From Polyodon spathula (taxonomy: Eukaryota > Chordata > Actinopteri > Acipenseriformes > Polyodontidae), in the NCBI RefSeq assembly GCF_017654505.1, contig NC_054535.1, positions 49,312,848 through 49,376,847 of the forward strand: a stretch of DNA of 64,000 nucleotides, in the 5' to 3' direction. Below are positions 13,690-51,399 of the stretch, in pieces. The position numbers were made by a program, and so were the translations under genes. Under the pieces are notes generated by a model, which ran no database searches, was not told where the DNA came from, and saw nothing but the letters and a program-made list of their open reading frames with translations. Position 1 is the stretch's first letter, and every line of letters starts with the position of its first letter.

Positions 13690-13800
13690 AGTGTCAATCA
13701 GCGTTTTGGGTTCAGCTTCCTGGGTCGTGTCGTTGGAAAACTGACTGTCTACTTATTGGATCTGCGGATGAGGACGGAAAATCACATAAAGAAAAACCCA
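13690..13800 (+). other. trappc11: TRAPPC11 5' noncoding exon (start uncertain)
   Basis: A good donor (GTAAGT) at 13801 follows a moderately GC-rich stretch and pairs naturally with the acceptor before 15581, which lies 23 nt ahead of the start codon. Vertebrate TRAPPC11 has a noncoding first exon, so this is the likely exon 1. Its start cannot be fixed from sequence; 13690 is a guess. Confidence 0.5.
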
Positions 13801-14151
13801 GTAAGTACAGAATGTGCACTGTACTGGATTTTGTACTTAATAGTATATCTTAATAGCTACAGTTAATCACGATGTGATATGGAACTGTGTAATGCAATGC
13901 AAGTAAATGTCCAGTTCAATAATTAATGTTCTTCGCCATGGCAAGAACTAGCTGTAAACGAGAGCTTTTATTTATATATTAAGAAAACGGGATGCTTACG
14001 ATAAGACAACGATTACTATTTGTTGTATATGTGTCTGTTCTTGAATATTACATCTCTAAAGTACAAAAATACGATTGAAGATGCATGGCCTTGCATTTTT
14101 TTTTTTTTTTTACTGTGAAAGAAACACTGTAAACAATGCAACTGCAAAGGA

Positions 14152-14880
14152 TATTTTGGGGGGCTGTTTCTGGATATGTTTCAGGCCAGGAAATATCCAG
14201 TAGGAACGCTTTTGCATCTTCTAGGTAGAATATTCTTATCCACGAACTTTCAAATAATTCTGAGACTTAAAGCAGGCAAATTTACAACATGTGAAATTAT
14301 ATTATGAAAACATATTTATGACTTGCTATCAGAATTTCAGAAGGAGGCTGGAATCCAACAGTTTGTTGTTACAAAAATAAAATAATAACAGTAAAAAAAC
14401 ACACACACAGCATTAAAATGAGCTGTTAGGGAGCAATTCCTGGACTATCTTACCCAAAACAATGTGTGGTGAAACAGTTACCTTTCACCAGACAGCACCG
14501 GTAATAGAACGTGACTGAAATAATCATATAATGCAGCTGTGTACCAAATATTAAGGCAATTGGTTGTACTGAGACTAGCCCCACTTTTCAGGTGGTTGAA
14601 GGCAAGAGCGTTGGCTCATATCGAGCTAGAGATGGGGAATGTCTCTGTACAACGGTGTTATTATCCCAGAAAACCCAACCCACTGTAACTCACCTTGTAT
14701 TGAAAAGAGATCAGGCTGAGCGCTTTAAAGCAGTCGTCTCCTTCCAGCTCCATCCACAAGGAGAAATACAATTCCCATTGAATTAGGGCAGAGTGTGTTT
14801 CCTAAGGACACATTTAAAGTGATAGGGCTCAAATGTGCAATTTTGAAATAAATAGTTATATTAAGCATGTATTTCTATTT
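14152..14880 (-). pseudogene. Duplicated RWDD4 exon 2-3 fragment inside TRAPPC11 intron 1
   Basis: A decayed copy of 9745-10330. The exon 3 part is cut off at its 3' end (it joins unrelated sequence near 14152) and has lost its acceptor. The exon 2 part keeps GDDCFKALSLISFQY but lacks 18 nt (the LHSIF region). Because intron sequence is included, this is a DNA-level duplication, not a retrocopy. Confidence 0.8.
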
Positions 14881-15519
14881 AAAAAAAAAAATATTAACTA
14901 GCTATTGATTTTATATATAAATTATGCTAAAATTGATGCTTGTGCATTTAGTTTGTATCATAAAATAGTACCTAATATTTCAAAATAATTATATTGAAAA
15001 ATAGATACTGACCAATACAAGTCAATACTTTACAGGTAATTACAGCACCTTACAGTTATATTGTCTGTGTTTTGTGAAAACCAGAATGTGACATCCAGCA
15101 TACAACTTTATTAGTTGTGATCATTATTATTGCACTGTGACATTTTATAGGTAAGTGTTCCATCAGCCAGCTTTAGAACAAAGTGAGGGGGTGGGGGTAG
15201 TTCTCATACTTCCCTAGAACATCTAAGTCTCTAGAATGCCAAGGACAATGAGTGCCTTGAAGTTCCATATTTATTTACTATAGGTTTTACTTCTTCAACA
15301 AGAAAAACGAGATTTTTTTCCATTTTTTGACTACTAATTTCTCATGTCTTACAGTGATAAGTGTCTAGATCTGTACAGAAACATAGTTTTAAACAATTGG
15401 GATAGCTTTCCCAAAAAGTTTGGTCCTATATAGACAGTCACGGTTGTTGCTGTGCCCATTATTCTAATTTGACAGGAGCAACTACTAGGATACATTGGGT
15501 TAGATTATAAATAATATAG

Positions 15520-41320
<25,801 letters not shown>

Positions 41321-41845
41321 AGACTGAAGAAGAAAACATTTGTTGCATATTGTCAAATGAACCATAGTTTATTCTGTATCAGTATGGTAGCTTTAGTTCA
41401 TTAAATTTTCATTGATCCAGAGTGTGCTGGTTTGTGATTTTCAAGAAGTAGCATATTTTTGTAACATCTTTTGCTGCAAAAACATTGACAAGTTACTTGA
41501 TCGTATTTAATACCCAGTCTTTGATCATGCATATTAAAAAATTTAGGGAGTGAATTTTACAAAGGGTTTCATGCTAATCCTGTAAAACTGTAATGGCATG
41601 TTGATGAAATATGGCATAATTTATGTACTTTGTCATTCAAATTCAATGTAATAAGGTTGGCGCATGTATTTATTTTAAATTGGAAATTTAAATGTATTGC
41701 TAGAATTTCACATGGTATCCTGTGTTTTTAAAAGTAATTGAGTTATGGAATCCACCCGCTCTTAATTTACAGCATTTTGATTGACATGCCATTTTTAAAG
41801 TGTAAAAATGCTGTAAAACTAATAAAGACGTACTATTGTTTTAAA
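41321..41845 (+). other. trappc11: TRAPPC11 3' UTR
   Basis: AT-rich sequence after the stop codon with a canonical AATAAA at 41821-41826; cleavage is expected about 15-20 nt later. An earlier ATTAAA (41400-41405) could give a shorter 3' end. Confidence 0.7.
41821..41826 (+). terminator. trappc11: TRAPPC11 polyadenylation signal AATAAA
   Basis: Canonical hexamer about 500 nt after the stop codon and before the Tc1-like element at 42133. Confidence 0.65.
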
Positions 41846-42296
41846 TGTTATCTTAAAGCTCTCAAAGTTTTTATTTATTTTTGTTTGTTTTTGCGTTTTA
41901 CAATGATGTGTTTCTTGATATTTACTTTTGTTATAAAAATGATGCTTTTTATTCAGAAATGCACCAAACTTGGCACAATTGTAGACAGGAACATTTGTGG
42001 ATTTGTAGAATTTGCAACGTTTTTTTACACATCATCCCGTACTGTTTATTTTAAAACGTAGCACAATTTACGAAAAAAAAATGTACATTTTCAAAAACAC
42101 TGTTAAGCCAAAAAAAGAAAAGGGGAAATGTACGGTACTGGGCAAAAGTTTTAGCCAGGTGTGAAAAAATGCTGTAAAGTAAACTTTTTTTCAAAAATAG
42201 ATTATATTTATCAATTAACAAAATGCAAAGTGAGTGAATAGAAGAAAAATCTAAATCAAATCCATATTTGGTGTGACCACCCTTTGCCTTCAAAAT

Positions 42297-42351
42297 GGCA
42301 TCAGTTCTTCTAGGTACACTTGCACAAAGTGTACCTAGAAGAACTGATGCC
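42297..42351. repeat. Perfect 25-bp-arm palindrome in the left Tc1 end
   Basis: GGCATCAGTTCTTCTAGGTA plus CACTT is followed after 5 nt by its exact reverse complement. Confidence 0.9.
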
Positions 42352-42489
42352 GTTTTTTTTTTGCATATAGTCAGGTGTATGATTAAACAATTATACCAAA
42401 CAGGTGCTAATGATCATCAATTCAATATGTAGGTTGAAACACAATCATTAACTGAAACAGAAACAGCTGTGTAGGAGGAATAAAACTGG

Positions 42490-43215
42490 GTGAGGAACAG
42501 CCAAACTAAAAAAAAAAAACAGTGGGACCCTGGTACATCCATCTACTGTCTGGAGAAGTCTGGTCAGAAGTGGCCTTCATGGAAGACTTGCGGCCAAAAA
42601 GCCATACCTCCGACGTGGAAACAAGGCCAAGCAACTCAACTATGCACCAAAACACAGGAACTGGGGTGCAGAAAAATGGCAGCAGGTGCTCTGGACTGAT
42701 GAGTCAAAATTTGAAATATTTGGCTGTAGCAGAAGGCAGTTTGTTCGCCGAAGGGCTGGAGAACGGTACACGAATGAGTGTAGGCAACAGTGAAGCATGC
42801 TGGAGGTTCCTTGCAAGTTTGGGGCTGCATTTCTGCAAATGGAGTTGGGGATTTTGTCAGAATTAATGGTCTCAATGCTGAGAAGTACAGGCAGATACTT
42901 ATCCATCATGCAATACCATCAGTGAGGCATCTAATTGGCCCCAAATTTATTCTGCAGCATGACAATGACCCCAAACATACAGCGAAAGTCATTAAGAACT
43001 ATCTTCAGTGTAAAGAAGAACAAGGAGTCCTGGAAGTGATGGTATGGTCCCCACAGAGCCCTGATCTCAACATCATCGAGTCTGTCTGGGATTACATGAA
43101 GAGAGAGAAGCAACTGAGGCTGCCTAAATCCACAGAAGAACTGTGGTTAGTTCTCCAAGATGTTTGGGCCAACCTACCTGCCGAGTTCCTTCAAAAACTG
43201 TGCAAGTGTACCTAG
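42490..43215 (+). pseudogene. Tc1-like transposase remnant
   Basis: N-terminal parts are scrambled in several frames (42490-42790). The C-terminal part is open from 42790: GGSLQVWGCISANGVGDF, ILQHDNDPKHTAKVIKNYL (second Asp), SPQSPDLNIIESVWDYMKR (third acidic residue), ending near 43215. The first catalytic Asp block is in another frame. Confidence 0.85.
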
Positions 43216-43897
43216 AAGAATTGATGGTGTTTTGAAGGCAAAGGGTGGTCACACCAAATATTGATTTGATGTAGATTTTTCTTCTGTTCACTCACTTTGC
43301 ATTTTGTTAATTGATAAATATAAACTATTAACATGCCTATTTTTGAAAGCATTCTTACTTTACAGCATTTTTTCACTCCTGCCTAAAACTTTTGCACAGT
43401 ACTGTATATATAACTTATATAAACTTATATAGTAACCAAAGTAGGTTCTTTAAAAAAAAAAAAAAAAAGTGCAATTTTTAATTTCTACAAACTGCACGTA
43501 CTTATTATCCTGAATAAACAGATTATCGCAGCCTTGTTTCTTTAACGCTAAGCGTGGTCATAAAAACTCTTACGTGCTGCTTTCTCTCGCAGTGTAAGTC
43601 TGGAGGAGTATTTACTTCTCTGTTTCTATGACCACTAGAAAATGTTTGCTAATTTAAATTAACCACAGTTTATGAAAGAAGCACACCAATACCACCAAAT
43701 GGTGGACATTTTAAAAGAATGTAGGCAGCTTTTTCAGACAAAAAAATAGGGAGGCCAAACCATATACTGGCCCTCCAGCAGAAAAAGTGTGGGGTGGCTG
43801 GTCATGGCCACCTTGGCCCTTGTATGTCAGTTTTCATTAACATTAGTTAACAGTTTTCATTAGCCATAATCAATAACACTATGTAACACAATTTTTG

Positions 43898-44168
43898 TTC
43901 CTGGGTAGTAAGTGTTATTTCCTAATTGCTTATGCCTCAAAAGTATAGAAAATGGCTATTATTCCCCACAAATTTTGCTTTTGTGACCAGGACAGTGATA
44001 TTTCAAAATATCACTATTTCCAATGGGAAAACAGGCAAATGTGTGTCTTTTCGTTCACATAATAAAATATGAATCCAAATTAACATATATTTATACTAAA
44101 GTAATACAAAAATGACTACAAAAGATTTAGAAGAGTAGTTTTTCGAGATTTACGATTATACTGTAAAT
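43898..44168 (+). mobile_element. Solo copy of the 280-bp terminal unit (forward)
   Basis: Starts TTCCTGGGTAGTAAGTGTTA and ends CGATTATACTGTA; same family as 16816-17101. Confidence 0.75.
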
Positions 44169-44174
44169 ACAAAT

Positions 44175-44900
44175 GTTGTCAAGTTTTAAGAGATGCTGGA
44201 GTTGAAGACAGGCACATTATTGTCTCTGAAACAGTGCCTTGCAGATACTGGGAGGCTTTTTGGTCCAGATAAAAGCAGAAATAATTTTATCTAGGGAAGT
44301 AAGAAGTGATTTAATGATAAAGACAGGGATACATTAGAAGAGTTATAAAAATGTAGGCACTATATTCATTTTGATTGCACTAATTCGGCAAGCCAGTGAG
44401 AGGGGCAATGTAGACCACGTTATAAGATCTTGCTTTGTATGCTCCAGTAGAGGTGTGAAATTAAGTTTAAAAAGATCTTTAAAATCATTTAAGACTGAAA
44501 TAACTAAATAAGTAAGCTTGTTTGGGGCAGGTGTAAATGGTAGGTCTTCGAAGGAGCACCGTGCTGCCACAGTTAAGAAGTGAGATTGGGCGGTAATAGC
44601 CACAGTTAAGGTGATCCTTGTCCTTTTTCAGTAAAAGAGAAGTGGAAGCCTGGTGTAAGGTAGGGGAAGGGAAAGAGGAGAAAGAGTCAGCAAACATAAA
44701 GCTTAAAAGAGGGTATAGGTCAGAATTTTTTTAAAGGATGCCTAGGCGATCTCATCCAGTGAGAAGGGCTCATTGAATTATGCTTTAGAATCTAGGTTAA
44801 TAATGGAAGTATCTAGATTTTGGAAGAAATTATTGGCTAAGGAAGGGTTCGTTGTGGATTCAGAAGTATAGAGATGTGAGTGCAACTGATTACACCGTGT
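44175..44900 (-). mobile_element. L1-type LINE fragment, internally deleted
   Basis: - strand pieces: LHSHLYTSE (near 44880), KKDKDHLNCGYYRPISLLNC (about 44580-44630), then, after a loss of most of the RT, LNFTPLLEHTKQDLITWSTL and SLACRISAIKMNIVP (about 44350-44460). These are typical L1/Tx1 RT motifs. Stops and gaps make it non-functional. Confidence 0.7.
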
Positions 44901-44921
44901 AACAATTTTTTTTTTTTTTTT

Positions 44922-45200
44922 TGTTCCTGGGTAGTAAGTGTTATTTCCTAATTGCTTATGCCTCAAAAGTATAGAAAATGGCTATTATTCCCCACAAACT
45001 TTGCTTTTGTGACCAGGACAGTGATATTTCAAAATATCACTATTTCCAATGGTAAAACGGGCAAATGTGTGTCTTTTCGTTCACATAAAGTCAGAAAAAC
45101 AACATGAATCCAAATTAACATGTATTTCTACTAAAGTAATACAAAAATGACTACAAAAGATTTAGAAGAGTAGTTTTTCGAGATTTACGATTATACTGTA
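44922..45200 (+). mobile_element. Solo copy of the 280-bp terminal unit (forward)
   Basis: Near-identical to 43898-44168, inserted between an L1-like fragment and a CR1/L2-like fragment. Confidence 0.75.
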
Positions 45201-45209
45201 TTTTTTTCT

Positions 45210-45950
45210 GACTTTGGTTAAAGAATCAGTTCCGTTCTGAAAAACCACCACAGCCATTCTCCTCTAATCAGTACTTTCTGTTTTCTACATGTTAACCACT
45301 GCCTAATCCATCAGTTTGAGAATTCATCTTTTATGCGGGACTTTGTCAAAAAGCTTTGTGGAAATCTAAATAAACCATATTATATGCTTTGCAATTATCC
45401 ATTGTCGATGTTGCATCCTCAAAAAAATCAAGGTGGTTAGTTAGACACGATCTCCCTTTCCTAAAACCATGCTGACTGTCTCCCAGGATACTGTTACCAT
45501 ATAGGTAATTTTCCATTTTGGATCTTATTATAGTTTCCATAAGTTTACATAGAACAGTCAGGCTTATTGGTCTGTAGTTACTTGGTTTGGTTTTGTTTCC
45601 CTTTTTAAGGATCGGTATTACGTTTGCAATTTTTCAGTCTGTTGGTACAACCCCTGTGTCAAGAAACTGTTGCATGATCTTGGTTAGGGTTTGTAAATAA
45701 CTTCTTTCATTTATTTGAGTACTATTGGGAGGATCTCATCCAGCCCAGGGGATTTGTTTATTTTAAGAGCTCCTAGTCCCTTTAACACTTCTGCCTCTGT
45801 TATGCTAAAGTTATTTAAAACTGGATAGGAACATGTGAAAAGTAATAATTTTGTTTTATTTGTTATTTTTTTAAATCTTAGTCTATGATTTTGCCATTTG
45901 TATCTCTAAGATAGTTAACCTCCTCTTTGAATGTTGTCTTGCTGTTATAA
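45210..45950 (-). mobile_element. CR1/L2-like LINE reverse transcriptase fragment
   Basis: The - strand shows RSKMENYLYGNSILGDSQHG then FRKGRSCLTNHLDFFEDAT and YNMVYLDFHKAF. This is the non-LTR RT region ending at the LDFxKAFD block, without the catalytic YxDD part. Upstream 45550-45900 continues the family in broken frames. Confidence 0.75.
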
Positions 45951-45954
45951 TATT

Positions 45955-46653
45955 GGAAAAAACTTTTTGGAAGCATTTAGTAACAGCAAGGCTAGTGAGT
46001 TGCTCATTTATTCCCATATTTATAAAGAAATTTCCGACAGATGAATTAAATTGTGCCACCAACCACTACCCCATGCTGAACCAACCCAAGCTGAAAACTA
46101 AGCTTTCAGTGCTGTATCGACACACTGAGCTACACCACGGAAACACAGCACTGTCCCTGTTAAAATCAGCCTGTGAAAATAACCAACACGAAACTGTCTG
46201 AAACTGTTAAACTTTTCCAAATTCCAATGACAACCTACAAAATGGAGAGGAGCTTTTCGAGAATCAAAACCTTTTTGAGGAGTATGATGACGCAAGACAG
46301 ACTGAATGCCTTGTCTATGCTGTCCATTGAAAATTAGTTGTTAGAGAAAATGCCAGACTTTGACAAGACAGTTATTGATACAGTTGCTGAAATGAAAAAC
46401 CTTTGTGCCAGTTTCCTGTTCAAACAATAGAGTCAACTATTGGTAAGTGTTACTATGAGTATCGTACTCTGTTAGATAAGATACATTGACACCCTGCACG
46501 CTGGCATCCGCTTGCTACTTTGTGTGATGCGGTACATATGTGACATTATATTTTATAGATTGAAAATCACGTAAATCGCCTTGAATAAAGAATTCAGCCA
46601 AATGAATAACAATAATACTACTGCTACTACTACTACTACTACCAATAATAATA

Positions 46654-46696
<43 letters not shown>

Positions 46697-46737
46697 GTCC
46701 ATGCCCCACCAATATTTTTAGCTACCGGCCTCTACTG
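45955..46737 (+). mobile_element. hAT transposase remnant (C-terminal dimerisation region)
   Basis: The frame near 45960-46200 has LKTKLSVLYRHTELHHGNT and ALSLLKSACENN. The next frame contains MERSFSRIKTFLRSMMTQDR and LNALSMLSIE, the typical hAT C-terminal dimerisation motif. A right end GGCCTCTACTG at 46737 fits a hAT TIR; the left end was not found. An (AAT)n array interrupts the tail. Confidence 0.65.
46618..46696. repeat. (TAC)n/(AAT)n microsatellite
   Basis: CTACTACTA followed by a long AAT array. Confidence 0.9.
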
Positions 46738-46739
46738 AT

Positions 46740-47737
46740 TAGGCCTGTATCCCTGCCATATGTAGTATTTGAATGTAAATGTTGTGTTTTTAGAGGCAGA
46801 TGTGTGTTGCATTTGTGGTGAGAAGACTTCTGTGAGTACTTTACATGAAGAAGAAAGAATAGGTATGCCTTATCAAATTATGTTAAGTTGTAAAGCTCTA
46901 GACATCTGACCATATTCACAAAGTCCCCAGAACTGTTTTAAAGTGATTTAAGTTTATTTGTAAGGGTGTGTTATTTTTCTGTTCTCTGTCAGCAGTTGTA
47001 TATATGTTGAGTTGTTTATTTTGCTCAGATCATTTTTGTTCACAGATTTCTCTCTCTTGATTGGGTTAGAAAATAAATATATTTTTGTGAATTTTAAAGA
47101 AGACTGACTTTGTGTTTCATGTCATTAAAGTATCACTACCCATAAAAAGAATAATTTCTGTTCCCCTCACAACACAACCTATTTTATTTTTTAATTGAGG
47201 CTTGTTTTTTTTAATTTATTAGAAAGCCAGGGGCTTAGGTCTTCCTATGGAATTCCTTATCCCCACCCCAGTTAAGTTAGCAGCAGTCATCTAGAGCTGT
47301 CTAAACATAAATGACATGATATTTGCATGACATTTCTTTTTTACTGTAGTAAGCCAAGGGGTACATATTTCCATAGCTTAAACACTGCTATTAAATTGTA
47401 TATTCCCCTGCAGCTTTACTGGTATGAAGGAGTTAACCTGTCGATATATGATAGATAATTATTATGCCAAGGACAAACGCAAGCATGTGTTTGTTCAAAG
47501 TGAAAATAAAATTAGCATTGCTACCCTTTGCTAAATAATAATCATCATTTATCTTAAACTAAAAATAAAACAGCACCATTCTGAGTTATTTACATTGGTA
47601 GCAAGTACATCCAAACCTAAACATATAGCCTACTAATTCATAGTTGAGGAAAATGATTTTCCAAATAAACTTTTGTGTTTAATTAAAGGTTGAAATTGTT
47701 TTAGTTATTTTTAAATATTATTTTAATGCACAATCAA

Positions 47738-47784
<47 letters not shown>

Positions 47785-48050
47785 TTTTATTTATTTATTT
47801 ATTTTTTATTTTTGGCTGCAGCTTAATTAGCTCGCAAACAAGGAGCAGGCAATATTTAAGCATTTGATAATATTGTATATTCTCCTCAAAAATTAAACAT
47901 ATTAAACACTCTAATATGGTTTTCTAAACAAACCATTACCACATTCAGCAAGAAATCTATTACCAGAAATGAAAAAATAAACACTACCTGGCATTACTGT
48001 CTGTTCAAATTTATGTATGACTTATTTTATAGTCACATTTAAACAGATTC
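46740..48050. other. No gene recognised
   Basis: AT-rich. A 71-nt exon-like piece (46793-46863) lies between TTTTTAG and GTATGC and reads DVCCICGEKTSVSTLHEEER, with a Cys pair, but no partner exons were found. An (ATT)n array lies at 47740-47781. Confidence 0.3.
47740..47781. repeat. (ATT)n microsatellite
   Basis: Uninterrupted ATT array. Confidence 0.9.
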
Positions 48051-48102
48051 ATATTTGGTAAAATTGTGTCATTGTTTGTTTGTTTTACATGTAACTAAGG
48101 CT

Positions 48103-48103
48103 C

Positions 48104-48145
<42 letters not shown>

Positions 48146-48168
48146 TAATAATAATAATAATAATAATT
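48103..48168. repeat. (AAT)n microsatellite
   Basis: Array with one phase break near 48143. Confidence 0.9.
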
Positions 48169-48558
48169 AGAACTGCCAGGCAGTTATACGTCTTCCAAGC
48201 TCAGTACCAGTTGGAAATTTTGGCAAGCTGTAGCATTGCAGCACAAGTGTCAGCAACAGATCAGTTTTATGAAGCAGTTTCAATTCAAAATACTGCATTA
48301 GTTCATTATCTAACGATGCTTTATAACTTTAAACACCATAGTAACCATGACCCTAGCTACACACTGTAAGGAGTTATAAGCTAATTTTACATTTAGATTT
48401 AGCCTTAAAGAGAGGTCAAAGGTATTTTTTTTTAATAGTGCATATGTGGGTTCCTATCTGTGTTCCATAATAAGTATTGACCTATCTGCACTTTGTAAGG
48501 AGTTATAATCTAGTTTTACATTTGACCCAAGATTTCGAATTGTTTTTTAAAGAATTGT

Positions 48559-49470
48559 GTCAGATGGCCATATTAGTTTATGCACAAGCACCAATTTTGA
48601 AAAAGTCAGTTGTATTGACACAGGGATGATGTTTGTCAACTTTGGAGTTAATCAAATAAACCATTTTTCAACTGAAGCGATTTTAAATTTAAGAAGAAAA
48701 TGTAGGTCTGGCAGCCATCTTGTTTTACAAAAGAACACAGTTTGTCTCTATTTGAATTCCATTCTCCCCAGGATGATGCTTACCAAGTTAAAAGTTAGTT
48801 GGTTAAACTGTTTGCAAACAGAAGCAGTTTGATGTTTGGGTTGCTTTTTTGTGAATTTGGTGGCAGCCATTTTAACAGTAAAATTTATCGCAGCAACTTC
48901 TGCTTCACAAACTTGAAGCGGGTTTGGATGCTGATGACATATGCAAAGTTTCAGATCAATCGGTTCACCACTTCCCAAGAAGAAGATTTTGAAAGGTTTT
49001 TAAATAAATGTGTCAGATGGCCATCTTGCTTTACACACAGACACCATTTTTGAAAAAGTCAATTGTATTGACACAGGGATGATGCTTGTCAACATTGGAG
49101 TTAATCAGTTAAACCTTGTTCAACTGAAGCGGTTTTAAATTTAAGAACAAAACTTAGGTCTGGCTGCCATCTTATTTTATGAAAGAATATTATTTTGTCC
49201 CTATTTGAATTCCATTGTCCTCAGGATGATGCCTACCAAGTTCAGAGTTAGTTGGTTAAACGGTTCGCAAACAGAAGCAGTTTGATGTCTGGATGCGTTT
49301 TGACAAATTTGGTGGCAGCCATTTGATATAAAATTTATTGCAGCAACTTCTGCTTCGCAAACTTGAAGCGTGTTTGGTTGCTGATGACATATGCAAGGTT
49401 TCAGATAAATCGGTTCACCAGTTCCCAAAAAGGGGTTTTCCAAAAAATGCGTCAGACCGCCATCTTGGTT
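48559..49470. repeat. Tandem duplication of a ~450-bp unit (two copies plus start of a third)
   Basis: GTCAGATGGCCAT starts at 48559 and 49012, and GTCAGACCGCCAT at 49451. Between these points the copies match throughout, e.g. GGTGGCAGCCATTT and GCAGCAACTTCTGCTTC. Both copies also contain an internal weaker half-repeat (GGATGATG...AGTTA...GTTAAAC). Confidence 0.85.
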
Positions 49471-49489
49471 GAAGCAGGAGTGCATTTTT

Positions 49490-51090
49490 ATTTATTTTTT
49501 TGCATCTGAACTGTAATCATCACGGGATGATACCTGCCAAGTTTTATGTTTTATGTTTTACGTGCAACCAGGAGCAGTTTAAAGTTTTGGACAGAAAAAT
49601 TACAATAATGAAAAAATCTTTACAATAACAATAGGATTTCCAAGCCAGCTTGGAAGCCTAATAATAATGTCATTATTAGTGGAGCGCAGCAGGCATGAAA
49701 TCCAGGAGATACATAATTCTATAGGGGTACAGAAATCTGCGTAACACAGACCCTGAGTATAACATTTTTTAGTATAGTATAACAAACCTTACCTTCATTA
49801 TTATTAAATATTGCCACCTGGTGGATGAAATAGTTAAGTCTTGCTATTGACTGAAGCAGTTGATAGACTTTAACATCCTTTTCAAGGTCTTGTTGAGACA
49901 ATGAACCTTTGAGAAGATTTGCTAATAGTTTTGCTGATAGCATGTAGTTTCCATCAAATAATAATTATAAAAACTATTTAGTTTTAAATACATTTCAGCA
50001 TCATTTCAGGGGATTGTTTATTGGCTTTCTACATTATGAAGAATTAACAAGAACAAATTACATTAAATTTAATTTTTGTAATTATATTTAACTCTTTCCT
50101 CCTGTTTTGTTGGTTCAGTGTGGCAGGAAGACTATGTTACCACATCTGTAGCACTCTACAATGTCAAGCACTAGCATGTTTCTGAACAGAGCAAGGTTAG
50201 TTAATAATACTGTTACATATTTGTTTTTGGTAGGCCATAATACAGGGATTCCCAAACCTTATTTTACCTGAGGCCCACCTGTTCATCTCCATTAGGCACT
50301 GCAGCCCACTATTGGCACTTCTTAAGAAAAATGACAAAAACATTTTTGTACCTGTAACACTGTAAATACACATAATGTAAATTGTTATTTTTTTCATTTG
50401 AATCTTTTATTAGTATTTTATTGTTGCTTTTCGTTATTATATATCTAAAAAAATACATAGAATGCCATTGCTCCAGCGGCCCACAGTTTGGGAACCTAGT
50501 CAGTACTAGACCAAAGTATCAATACCTCATACTGTATCTCTAAAAACAATTTAGGCAGTGGCTTCATATCACATTAACATTGCGTGTTCTGGAAGGGTGA
50601 GTCTGTTTTGTCATTGATCTCTACCGGGTTTTGTCTGCACTGATTCCTCTTTGTAAAACATTATGAATCTTATCTTAACTTTCAGCATTTAGATTCTAAT
50701 CAGGTGTTTCATTAATGACCTTTTCAAAGGGCTTACTGAGCTTAATCCACATGATTATTGCAGTAAGTGCCTTCATTGTTTTCTCTTAAAATAAGACGCT
50801 TAGTTCCTGGGATGGGAGAAGTGGTGTTTAAAAACTTTTGGTTTGTTAGAAAAAAAACTACTGTAATATACCATTCACCACCATTAAAGTATCCAGTTAG
50901 TTTAATAATTTCCAGGAACAAACTACAGATTACAATTGCTTGTTCGTCTGAGAGCAGTGTAAGGGACAATGACAGTTCTTTGTAGAACTTCACCTCTGTT
51001 TTCCTTTCTGGCTGGAAACTTCAAGCTCAGCAGGGCTGAGGATGAGCTGGGTTGGATTCCCCATTTGGTTTATATTTCTATTTTAGTCTG
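49490..51090. other. No gene recognised; one hAT-like MITE
   Basis: AT-rich sequence without coding signatures except the MITE listed at 50243-50499. Confidence 0.4.
50243..50499. mobile_element. Probable hAT-type MITE (257 bp)
   Basis: Ends CAGGGATTCCCAAACC and GTTTGGGAACCTAG are inverted repeats of the common CAGGG-TTCCCAAAC hAT type. No target duplication was confirmed. Confidence 0.55.
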
Positions 51091-51103
51091 CCACCGACTA
51101 CCG

Positions 51104-51104
51104 G

Positions 51105-51170
<66 letters not shown>

Positions 51171-51330
51171 TTTCTGATAGGGGTTAAATGAAAACCCTTT
51201 ACAACAGTCTCAGGAGTTTCTTTTTTTTTGTTGCTGTTCGGGTGCATATGTATTGTCTCGATACAGACTTAATATAACGGCTCCGGACTCTGGATTAGTT
51301 TTACTGTTGTTTTTGTTCAAAGGACATTTA
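51104..51330. repeat. (ATT)n plus dispersed repeat, copy 1
   Basis: After (ATT)n (51104-51171) the sequence matches 59848-60043: GTCTCAGG, GTCTCGATACAGACTTAATA, TTGTTTTTGTTCAAAGGA. Both copies begin with an ATT array, so the array is probably part of the element. Confidence 0.7.
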
Positions 51331-51399
51331 TATTAATTCAAAGTGTATATTAATGTTGGTTGCTGGGTTATTTGGGTGGTTTAAATACATGTATATGGG

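Larger units (their letters stand above)
42133..43404 (+). mobile_element. Tc1-like transposon with ~200-bp long TIRs
   Basis: Ends CGGTACTGGGCAAAAGTTTT / AAAACTTTTGCACAGTACTG with TA on both sides. The inner parts of the ends (to about 42326 and from about 43197) also match in inverted orientation: TTTGGTGTGACCACCCTTTG and TCTTCTAGGTACACTTGCAC. The + strand holds degenerate transposase pieces. Confidence 0.88.

Noticed and set aside
14592..14786. 64-codon + strand ORF resembling the previous one
   Set aside because: Antisense shadow of the duplicated RWDD4 fragment.
44175..45950. One continuous LINE
   Set aside because: The two halves have different RT types (L1-like versus CR1/L2-like) and a mobile unit lies between them, so they are separate insertions.
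46793..46863. Exon-like piece with a Cys-Cys-x-Cys motif
   Set aside because: Acceptor and donor look fair, but it is isolated and unidentifiable, so not annotated as a gene.
48559..49470. Direct repeats considered as a CRISPR-like array
   Set aside because: Units are about 450 bp without short regular spacers, and the genome is eukaryotic.
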